Shown here: positions 1 through 10,300 of the stretch, piece after piece
Numbering within the stretch: the first letter of the stretch is position 1
How the letters are laid out: every line of letters starts with the position of its first letter
DNA from: Candidatus Aminicenantota bacterium
Lineage (GTDB): Bacteria > Acidobacteriota > Aminicenantia > UBA2199
Assembly (NCBI GenBank): GCA_020355945.1
Contig: CP070627.1
Coordinates: forward strand, 410,981-426,785
Direction: 5' to 3'
Length of the DNA stretch: 15,805 nucleotides
The notes under the pieces: generated by a model
Told to the model about the DNA's origin: nothing
Databases searched by the model: none
Seen by the model: only the letters and a program-made list of their open reading frames with translations
Position numbers and translations under genes: made by a program

Positions 1-1308
1 AACCGTCGCTACCCGGTATTTTACAATGAAAAGCGGCCATTTTTTATGGAAGGAATGAATGTATTTGACTTTGGGACAATCTCCGAAGGAATGATGATAT
101 CAGCAGTTCATACACGTCGCATCGTAGACCCGGGTTGGGCAGCTAAATTAACCGGTACCTCGGGAAAAATGATTTTCGCTGTTTTAGCAGCCAATGATAA
201 ATCACCAGGCCAACCCTGGGAAGATGATATTAATCCCAATGAAGGGAAAAATGCTTTTTGGAACATTGCCAGGGCTAAATATAATATTGGCAGCGATAAC
301 TCCCTGGGAATTCTCTACAGCGGCCGTTATTTTGCCGGAGGAAAAAATAATGTTGTCGGTGCAGACCTCCAGTATCGCTTTTTTAAAAATGCCAGGTTTA
401 ATGTGTCTTATCTTTACAGCAGCACAAGAGAAACAGGTTTAGATCAGTTTAAAAATGGAAACGGTTTTAATGCCATGCTGCAGTATTTTACCTCAAAACT
501 AAGTGCCTGGACAGCTTACGAGCGATATGACCAGGATTTTACTATGTATTCCGCTTTTCTAAATCGTACCAATATTAGTAGAGGTGTGGTTTATATCGGG
601 CCTAATTTTTACCCGGATAAAAAAAGAATACCCTGGCTGCAGAGAGTCCAGCCTTATCTTCAATATTCAAAGTTACATGATCTTGGTACTAAAATGGATG
701 ATAAGTATTGGGGGTTGGGCTTAGATATGTATTTTACCCGCCAGGGTTTTCTCAAAATTGAATATCGAAATGAAAAGGAGGCATGGCAGGGTCAACGATT
801 TAATCAAAAATATCTTAATTCTTTTGGAAGAGTTCAGTTGTTGAAGTGGTTCTATGTAGAAGGTTCATACAGGTATGGAGATCAAATTTACTATGGCCCG
901 GGAGAACCATTCCTGGGAACCGGACACCAGGTAAGATTTGGATTTAATCTTCAACCGGGTATCAAGTTAATATTGAACCTTGAACTGGTACATAATGAAT
1001 TTTACAGGAAAGCGGACCATCAAAAGTTTTATACAGTTGATATATTAAATATACATACAACTTACCAGTTTAACAAGTATTTTTTCCTGCGCGGGGTGGT
1101 TAGATATAATCATTTTCAAAAAAAGCTTTTGACTGATTTACTGGCCTCATTTACCCTAATTCCCGGGACAGTAATGCATTTAGGTTACGGATCGCTTTAT
1201 GAGAATAAAGAATGGCAGAATAACCAATGGGTGCCCGGCCAGGGCGGTCTCCTGGATATGAAAAACGGTTTGTTTTTTAAAGTCAGCTACCTGTGGAGAA
1301 TAAAATAA
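1..1308 (+). CDS. DUF5916-type outer-membrane beta-barrel protein, C-terminal part (5' truncated)
   Basis: The reading frame is open from base 1, so the gene starts upstream of the window; the ATG at 46 lies inside the conserved motif and is not taken as the start. The first residues read NRRYPVFYNEKRPFFMEG, the signature of DUF5916 proteins, where a carbohydrate-binding-family-9-like N-terminal domain is followed by a membrane barrel. The rest has alternating aromatic and polar strands (for example residues YLQYSKLHDL and GLGLDMYFTR) and ends in FFKVSYLWRIK, typical of an outer-membrane barrel with a terminal aromatic strand. The N-terminal domain and any signal peptide are outside the window. 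Known members are surface proteins of uncertain function in Bacteroidota, Acidobacteriota and related diderms. It lies 30 bp before the NRPS on the same strand; whether it belongs to the biosynthetic operon is unknown. Family assignment is fairly sure; function is not. Confidence 0.8.
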   Translation, partial: NRRYPVFYNEKRPFFMEGMNVFDFGTISEGMMISAVHTRRIVDPGWAAKLTGTSGKMIFAVLAANDKSPGQPWEDDINPNEGKNAFWNIARAKYNIGSDNSLGILYSGRYFAGGKNNVVGADLQYRFFKNARFNVSYLYSSTRETGLDQFKNGNGFNAMLQYFTSKLSAWTAYERYDQDFTMYSAFLNRTNISRGVVYIGPNFYPDKKRIPWLQRVQPYLQYSKLHDLGTKMDDKYWGLGLDMYFTRQGFLKIEYRNEKEAWQGQRFNQKYLNSFGRVQLLKWFYVEGSYRYGDQIYYGPGEPFLGTGHQVRFGFNLQPGIKLILNLELVHNEFYRKADHQKFYTVDILNIHTTYQFNKYFFLRGVVRYNHFQKKLLTDLLASFTLIPGTVMHLGYGSLYENKEWQNNQWVPGQGGLLDMKNGLFFKVSYLWRIK

Positions 1309-1330
1309 TGGACTATTGTCCCTTTTTATT
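1309..1330 (+). terminator. weak hairpin plus T-run between the barrel gene and the NRPS
   Basis: GGAC (1310-1313), loop TATT, GTCC (1318-1321) is followed by a short T-rich run (1323-1330). The 4-bp stem is weak for an intrinsic terminator, so it may only attenuate or be chance. The gap holds no obvious sigma70 promoter. Confidence 0.2.
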
Positions 1331-1338
1331 GTTGGATA

Positions 1339-4300
1339 ATGGATTTTCAAATGGATAAGTTTAAGAATATTGATATGAAAGGCATAGAAGATATCATTGC
1401 TTTAACTCCAATGCAAGAGGGGATGCTTTTTCATTATTTGCAAGATCCCCAAAGCGGCCTTTATTTTGAACAATTAAGCCTGAAAATATCCGGTGAAATC
1501 CATATCGAACTCTTTGAAAAAGCCTGGAATTTTGTTATTAAAAACAATGAAATGTTACGAACCGTATTTCGTTGGGAAAACGTTAAAAAGCCTGTACAGG
1601 TAATTTTAAAAGAACACAAGTTTAAACCAATTTATCATGATTTGTCAAAAAAGAATAGAGTGGAAAAGAGACAATTATCTGACAAGTTAAAAGTTAAAGA
1701 TAGGAAGAAAAAATTCGATTTACGTGAAGTTCCCTTTAGAGTCATCTTATGTAAAATTGAAGAAAATGTATTTGAAATGATGATAAGTAATCACCATATT
1801 TTATATGACGGTTGGAGCAATGGGATTATTTTAAAAGAGTTTTTCGAGGCATATGATGAGTTGTGTAAGAGAAACCCATTAGTACCCCTTGTCAAGGCCA
1901 AATTCAAAGAATTTGTCAAATGGATTCAAGAACGGGAAACAAAAGGGCAAGAGAAGTTTTGGAAGGGGTATTTAAATGGATTTGATACACGTACGGGACT
2001 TCCGATAAATATAAAAAATAGAGGGCACAAGATAAAAACCACCGGAAGTTATAACATCGGATTCTCCGGGGTTATGTCGGAGAGAGCTGATATATTTTTA
2101 AAAAAACATATGCTGACCATGGCTTCTTTTTTATATGGCGTATGGGGTTTATTATTACAAGAATACAATAATTGTGGGGATGTGGTTTTCGGCATCACTG
2201 TATCGGGACGTACGGCAAATATAAAGGGAATTGAAGATATGGTGGGACTCTTGATTAACACGCTACCACTTCGAGTGCAATCCTCAACAGATGAGAGGGT
2301 TGTGGAAGTGCTGCACCGTATCGATGATACTCTAATGGCGCGGGAAGAATATGAATGTACTCCATTGGTGGACATCAAAGAATATAGTGAAATGGATTAT
2401 AAAAGTGAACTTTTCGATTTTCTTGTAGTACTGGAGAACTACCCCATATATGGCTGGTTAAAAGGACAAAAAGCTACATTAGAGCTACAGTCATATTCGA
2501 TGTTTGAGATGACCCACTATGCGTTAACACTACAAATAACCCTGTTTGATGATATTGAAATGAGTTTTAATTACAATTACGCCTTATTGGATGAATCAAC
2601 CATTGTAAAATTGGCTCATGATTTTATGACCGTAGCAAAGGATATTATTAATGAGCCCTGGATAATGGTGAGTGAGATAGATATATTATCGTCAGAGGAA
2701 AAAAATAAAATCTTATATGAATTTAATGATACAAAAAAAGGATTCCCCAGCGATAAGACAATCCATGAGCTATTTGAAGAACAGGTGGAGAAAATTTCCG
2801 AAAAGATTGCCCTGGTGTATCAAGATAACCAGCTTAGCTGCGGGGAATTAAATGACAAAGCCAATCATTTGGCAATACAATTAGGACGAAGAGGAGTTAC
2901 CGGGAATACGATAGTGGGTGTATTGGCAGAGCGATCATTAGAAATGATTATCGGGATTTTTGCCATATTAAAAGCAGGTGGTTCCTATTTACCCATCGAT
3001 ACTGGCTATCCCTTTGAAAGAATACGTTATATATTGAAAGACAGCACATTGAAATTGATTCTGACTCAGGGTCCATTGGGAAACCAAATAGAAAATATAC
3101 CTGGTGTTGATGTGCTTGATTTGCTAGATATCAATTTATACAGGGTCGAAGGTAAGTATATATCAGCAGTAAATTCTCCGGGTCTTTTGGCTTATGTTAT
3201 TTATACCTCCGGTTCAACAGGCACTCCCAAAGGTGTTATGATTGACCATAAATCAGTTATCAATCTATTATTTGGATTGTATAAGGAATACCTATTCCAG
3301 GAATCAGATACGTATTTATTTAAAACTTCCTATGCTTTTGATGTATCCGTAACAGAATTGTTCGGTTGGATGTTAGGAAGAGGAAGGCTGGCAATAATAG
3401 GGCAAAATGAAGGAAAAGATCCTATAGAAATATTGAAGACAATCGAAAGACTCACAATTACTCATATAAATTTTGTTCCATCCATGTTTAATGCCTTTGT
3501 AGAAATATTAAACCGCGAAAATATCGAGAAATTATCCAATCTAAAATACATATTTCTCGCCGGTGAAGCACTTTTACCTGAGTTGGTAAACAAGTTCAGG
3601 CGGTTAAATTCCGACGTAGTATTGGAGAATATATATGGACCAACGGAAGCTGCGGTATATGCCAGTAAATATTCTCTGAGTGAGTGGAAATACAGTGAAT
3701 ATATACCGATCGGTACACCCTTATCAAATATAAAGCTTTATATCCTGGATCGGTATGATCATTTGCAGCCTATCGGGCTCATGGGAGAATTGTGTATTGC
3801 CGGTGCAGGGCTAGCCAGGGGATATATAAACAGGCCGGATTTGACATCAGAGAGATTTATAGAGATAGAGGTTAAGATAGAGGTTAAGGAGAAAAAGGAG
3901 TCCTCCGGGCAGATTAGAAACGTCTTCGGTGAGGGAGAAGCCCACGAATTACACAAAAAAATTAATAAAAAGTTTTTGCGGAGAGTGGCGGGTCCAGATG
4001 CTTCACGGGGCAGTTTTTTCAAAAAGAGCTCCCCTAATAGGGTGCCCGCGCCGCGGGCCCGCCGGAGGCAAAATATATATAGAACGGGTGATTTGGCGCG
4101 GTGGCTGCCTGATGGAAATGTTGAATTCTTAGGAAGGAAAGATCACCAGGTGAAGATCAGGGGATACAGGATAGAGTTGGGAGAAATCGAAAATCGTTTA
4201 TCCAGTTATCCTGGAATCAAAAACGTTGTGGTACTCGATAGAGTAGATAAAAATGGAGATAAATATCTTTGCGCCTATATCGTATCCAACGCTGTAAGGG

Positions 4301-7300
4301 CATTTGATAAAACGCGCTCAATTGCTGCTGCATTAAGAGGATATTTATCTAAAGAACTGCCGAATTATATGATTCCCTCCCATTATGTGCAAATGAAAGA
4401 GCTTCCATTGACCACCAGCGGTAAAGTTGACCTGAGAGCATTACCTGAAACCGAAGCCGGAGAAACCGGAGACTTTGGTTCATATGTAGCCCCCCGATAT
4501 GAAGTTGAAGCAAAACTGGCAAAGATATGGTCGGAAATTCTTGACATTGAAAGAGAGATTATAAGCATGGACAGCAGCTTTTTTGAGCTAGGCGGCCATT
4601 CGTTAAAAGCCATCGGTTTAGCCGGAAGGATACATAAAGAATTTAATATAGAATTACCCATCTCTGAAATTTTTAATATACCGACAATCAGGGGAATAGC
4701 CGCTTATATAAACAAAAAAGAAGAAACCTTATATTTCTCAATCAAACCTGTAGAAAAAAAAGAACATTATGCAGCATCATCAGTGCAAAAACGGCTGTTT
4801 GTCCTTTGGCAGAAAGACCCGGAAAGTACAGCTTATAATATAACCGGGATGATGACCCTGGAAGGAAGAGTCCACACAGATAAGATTGAAGAATCTTTTA
4901 AGAAAATTATCCGCAGGCACGAAAGTTTAAAAACGGCATTTGAAATAATAGAAGCAGAACCGGTACAGGTGATTCACCAGGAATTTGAAGAGGCGCCCTT
5001 CGGGCAAATAAACGCCTTCGGCGCAAGGGAAGGAGAACCCCCAGCCCTCAGCTCGCAGCTCGTAACAATTACGATAAAGAATTTCATTCGGCACTTTGAT
5101 CTGTCTGAAGCACCGCTGTTGAGATTAGGCTTAATAAAATTAAAAGAAAAGAATTATATCCTGGTTCTTGATATGCATCATATTATATCGGACGGTACGT
5201 CAATCGGTATATTGATAAAGGAATTTATGGCCTTCTACGAAGGTGTTAAACTGCCAGGACTTCGAATCCAATATAAGGATTTCTCCCAATGGCAGGATAT
5301 TCAAATAAAAACAGGGAAAATAAAGAAACAAGAGGACTATTGGTTAAAAGAATTTCAAGCCGGAGGTGAGATACCGGTAATTAATCTGCCAACAGATTAT
5401 ATAAGGCCTAACACCCAGTGTTTTACGGGGAGTATAGTTAATTTTGAAATAGGAGAAAAGCAAACCGTATGTTTAAAGCAACTTGCCTTAGAATCAAAAA
5501 CAACGCTGTATACACTGCTCCTTGCTGTTTTTAATGTATTTCTTTCAAAACTAAGCGGACAGGAAGATATCGTCATCGGGAGCCCGGTGGCTGGCAGGAG
5601 GCACAATGATCTTAAGGGCATAGTCGGGATGTTTGTAAATACACTGGTTTTAAGAAATTACCCGGTAGGAGAAAAGACATTTCCAGGATTTTTAATAGAG
5701 GTAAAAGATAATTTCTTAAAGGCCATGGAAAACCAGGATTACCCTTATGAAGATCTGGTGGAAAAAGCAACTGTCCATAGGGATTTAAGTCGTAACCCGC
5801 TTTTTGATGTCATGTTGGTGCTGCAAAACATGGAGAGAGAGGAGTTTGAGATTGCCGGTTTGAAATTAAAGCCCTATGACTATGAGAGTGAAATCTCAAA
5901 GTTTGACATCACCTTTACAGCAGAAGAAAAACCAGATAAACTTTATTTTTCAGTCTCATACCGTACCGCTTTGTTTAGAAAAGAAACAGTAGAAAGATTT
6001 ACCGGGTATTTTAAAAATATACTGTTATTCATAGAGAAAAAACCTGGCATAAAATTATCCGAAATAGAGATAATATCCGGAGAAGATAAACAGCATATAT
6101 TATATCATTTTAATGAAACAGCATCAGGATATCCTAAAAATAAAACCATTCACGGATTATTTGCAGAACAAGTTGAAAAAAGCCGTGATAATACAGCAAT
6201 TGTAGGCAGTTGGCAATTAGCAGACAGCAGTACAACCACTCTCACCTACATTGAATTAAACCGGGAATCCGATAAAATCGCTCATATATTGCAGGAAAAA
6301 GGTGTTCAAAACGACACCATTGTGGGTATCTTGGTTAAACGGTCGATTGAGATGGTAATCGGGCTTTTAGGCATATTAAAGGCTGGCGGCGCCTATTTGC
6401 CCATCGATCCCGATTACCCGGAAGAAAGAAAAAATTATATGCTGCAAGACAGCAAGGCACAAGCCCTGGTAGTGGACGATAATTCTAGTGCTTCCCAGTT
6501 ACCTCTTGCGCCGGAGGCGCTTTTAAATTTGTCCGAAGGACATCATCTTGACTTCCCAGCTTCCCAACTTCCCAGCTTCCCAGCTTCCCTCCCTACCAGC
6601 CTGGCTTACACCATATACACTTCCGGTTCTACAGGAAAGCCAAAAGGTGTAATAGTGGAACATCGAAATGTAATAAATGTTGTAAGCTGGTTCGCCAGGA
6701 AGTATCGATTGAGAACCAATACCCATGTACTTCAAATGTCGGATTACACTTTTGATCCAAGCGTTAACCAGGTTTTCGGAGCATTACTCTCCGGAGCCGT
6801 TCTTTACCTGGTGCCCGAAGAATTCGTACTTGACAGTAAAATAATGCGCCGCTATATTGAGAATCATCAGATTCATATTATTAATTTTGTACCCTTAGTA
6901 TTGAATGAAATACTGGGACAGAATCCGAAATTGGAAAGTATCCGGGTGGTTCTTTCAGGGGGAGAACGATTGGATGAATCGATAAAGGATAATATTATTA
7001 AAAGAGGGTATGAATTATACAATCAATACGGACCCACAGAAACCACCATAGATGCGTTGGTGAGTAAATGTTCCCCGGGTAAGGTAAACCTGGGCAAACC
7101 GATTTCCAATGTGGAATGCTATATCCTTGATAAAGATAACCATGTATCAGCCATAGGAGTAATAGGTGAAATATGGATTGGTGGAGCAGGAGTTTCCCGG
7201 GGATATTTAAACAACCCGGTATTAACCGCAGAAAAATTTGACCATGATTTATGGGATTGCCAGGATTACCATGATGAAAAGCTTTTGCAGGGGGTCCAGG

Positions 7301-10300
7301 CCCCTCGGCGAGGGGAGCCTAAAATGGCAAAGTGCTTTGCCCCATACGCTATGCGCCATGCGCCATGCGCCATGCTCTCGCCCCCTGGTCGCCGAAGGCA
7401 AAAGATATACAAAACCGGGGACCTGGCCAGGTGGTTACCGGATGGTAATATTGAATTTTTAGGCAGAATGGACAGTCAGGTAAAAATAAGAGGATTCCGT
7501 ATCGAATTGGGGGAAATAGAGAATCAATTAATAAAGCATGAAGGAATAAAAGAATCAATAGTAATCTTAAAGGAAGATGAAAATGGAGAAAAGTATTTAT
7601 GTGCCTATATTGTCGGTTTAGGACCGGTTGAAAAAACTCCCGCTGTCTCCGAATTAAAAAAATATCTCTTCCAGGAACTGCCTGGTTATATGGTACCATC
7701 ATATTTTGTTCAAATAGATAAAATACCCTTAACCCCAAATGGAAAAATAGACAGGAAAGCACTCCCTGATCCTGGAATAAAATTAGGAGAGGCCTATATC
7801 GCACCGAGAAATGAGGAAGAACAAAAACTGGTACAGATATGGTCAGAGGTACTTGGAATAGAAAAAGATATTATAGGTATAGACTCTAACTTTTTCGAGC
7901 TTGGTGGGCACTCGTTAAAAGCGAATGTATTGACGTCAAAGATACATAAGGAGCTTGGTATAAAAATACCACTGGCAGAAATATTCAAAACGCCCACCAT
8001 CAGGGGATTATCCCAATATACCAGGGGAGCTGCAGTAGAAAAGTATGCCTCCATAGAAGTGGCTGAAAGGAAGGAATATTATGGGATGTCGTCAGCACAA
8101 ATGCGATTGTACATCTTACAGCATATGGATTTGGAGAGTACGGTTTATAATATACCCCAGATGATGAGTCTTGATGTCGAAATAGATATGGATAAATTGG
8201 ATCAAACATTCATAAAATTAATCTATCGGCACGAGAGCTTAAGAACATGGTTTGGGACGATAAATGAAGAATCGGTGCAGCGGATACATGAAAAGGTGGA
8301 TTTTTCAATAGAATATTATGATCTATTGTCATCCTATAATGTTTTTTCGTCATCAGTTATAGAACCCATTACCGGGAATTTTGTCAGGGCATTCAACCTG
8401 GCCAGGGCACCGCTGCTGCGGCTGGGGTTGATAAAGTTAGAGGACAAAAAGCACATATTGATGGTGGATATGCATCATATCATCAGTGACGGTGTTTCCA
8501 TTGAAATATTGGTTAAGGATTTCATGACCCTGTATGAAGGCGATAGGGTCCCAGGATTAAGAATCCAGTACAAAGATTATTCCGAATGGCAGAATAGTCA
8601 CGCAGTAAAAGAAAAAATAAACAGCCAGGAGCAGTACTGGTTAAACGAATTTTTAGATGAGATACCGGTGTTGAATTTGCCCTACGATTATCCGCGCCCG
8701 GCCCTACAGGTTTTTGAGGGAATCACCATTGATTTTGAGATCGGACGGGAAGAGACCGCGGGATTAAAGGCTTTGGCATTGGAACAAGGGGTCACATTGT
8801 TCATGGTACTCCTGGCTATTTTCGATATTTTGCTTTCCAAACTCAGCAGACAGGAAGATATTGTGGTGGGGACACCTACAGCCGGACGTCGTCATGCGGA
8901 TTTAGAGCTGATAATCGGTATGTTTGTCAATACGCTGGCCTTGCGAAACTATCCTTGCGGAAATAAAATCTTTAAAGAATTTCTACAAGAAATCAAAGTA
9001 CGGACATTAAGGAGTTTTGAGAACCAGGATTTCCAGTTCGAGGACCTGGTGGAAAAGGCAGACGTAAAAAGGGATACCAGTCGTAATCCGCTCTTTGACA
9101 CTATTTTCGTGATGCAAAATATCGGTATACCGGGAATAGATATCCCCGGGCTGAAATCGACACCCTTTGAATACCAAAACAAAACATCGAAATTCGATCT
9201 CTCATTGATTGGGGTGGAAGCTGAAAATAAGATTTTTTTAACTTTTGAGTACAGTACCAAACTGTTCAAAAAAGTTACTATAGAGAAATTTATAAATTAT
9301 CTCAAAAAGATCGTATCCATTTTGGTTGAGAACCCATTGGTAAAAATATCGGATATCGAAATCATTTCGGAAGAAGAAAAAAAACAGGTTCTTTTTGATT
9401 TTAATGATACGGATGCTCCCTATCCTGGAGAAAAAACCGTCATTGACCTATTTGAGGCCCAGGTTAAAAAGACACCCTTTAAAACAGCCTTAATATACAC
9501 AGATCAGCAAATATCTTATCGAATGTTGAATGAAAGGTCGAATCGGATTGCAAGAGGATTGAGAAAAAAAGGTGTTGATGCCAATGACTTAGTGGCCTTG
9601 ATGATAGAGCGTTCAATGGGAATGGTAGAATTAATTTTTGGAATATTAAAAGCCGGAAGTGCCTATTTACCGGTTGAAAAGCATTATCCGCCAGATAGAA
9701 TAAGCTATATAATGAAGGACAGCGCCGCTTATTTATTACTTTCATCGCAACCGATTGACGTCAGATTACGAGATTATTGTGATTTAGTGGATTTGAAAGA
9801 CCCCGGCTGGTGGGGAAAAGAGACGGGAAATTTAATAAATATAAATAACTCCAATGATTTGGTCTATGCCACCTATACATCAGGCTCAACCGGAAAACCA
9901 AAAGGTGTGATGATTGAGCATCGCTCCCTGGTAAATATATTATCGGTTTTATACGAAAAGTATCCCATTTCTGAGAAAGACAATTATTTATTAAAAACCT
10001 CCTTTGTTTTTGATGTTTCGGTATCCGAATTTTTTGGTTGGTTTATGGGGGGTGGGCGGTTAACGATACTTGAGGTGGATGGAGAAAAAGACCCTAAAAT
10101 GATATTAGCTGCAATAGAAAGCAGGGGAATTACCCATATTAATTTTGTACCCTCCATGTTTAGTGCCTTTATCACCATATTAAATCCTCAAAACATGCAC
10201 CGGTTGTCCGGTTTGAAATACATTTTTCTAGCGGGTGAAGCACTCGCGCCTGGATTGATGACTGCGTCCACTAGTTTATGGACCAATACAAATGTGATAT

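Larger units (their letters stand above)
4750..8028 (+). other. NRPS module 2: C2-A2-PCP2
   Basis: C2 (about residues 1138-1570) has HHIISDG at 1280-1286 and reads as an L-to-L type condensation domain (SSVQKRLFVL near its start, SRNPLFDVMLVLQN near its end). No epimerase precedes it, consistent with an L-configured donor. A2 (about 1603-2145) has FDPSV with anchoring D1806; the hand-derived pocket is D-P-N-N-L-G-Q-I-D-K, clearly different from A1 and A3. The Asp at the ninth pocket position also occurs in some Gln and Orn codes, so a polar or basic side chain is a weak guess only. PCP2 has S2192. This module carries the most repeat-derived sequence: hairpins in C2, an octamer repeat before the A3 motif, and a palindromic loop insertion before A7. 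Confidence 0.9.

Noticed and set aside
46..1308. ATG at 46 as the start of a complete 420-residue gene
   Set aside because: The in-frame bases before it (NRRYPVFYNEKRPFF) are part of the conserved DUF5916 motif, so the gene continues upstream of the window.
3859..4073. Frameshift or assembly error explaining the odd A1 loop
   Set aside because: The frame is kept on both sides and similar insertions occur at the same site in A2 and A3, so an error in one place does not explain it.
3929..4132. 67-codon + frame overlapping the A1 insertion
   Set aside because: It is an alternative frame of the same repeat-rich DNA; the NRPS frame continues through with conserved motifs on both sides.
7282..7404. 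CRISPR array
   Set aside because: Repeats are nested inverted repeats and 7-nt tandem units without unique spacers of regular length.
7349..7804. 151-codon - strand open frame opposite A2
   Set aside because: It lies antisense to conserved A-domain motifs and its composition (Leu/Phe/Arg-rich) looks like a shadow; the other antisense frames over the NRPS were rejected likewise.
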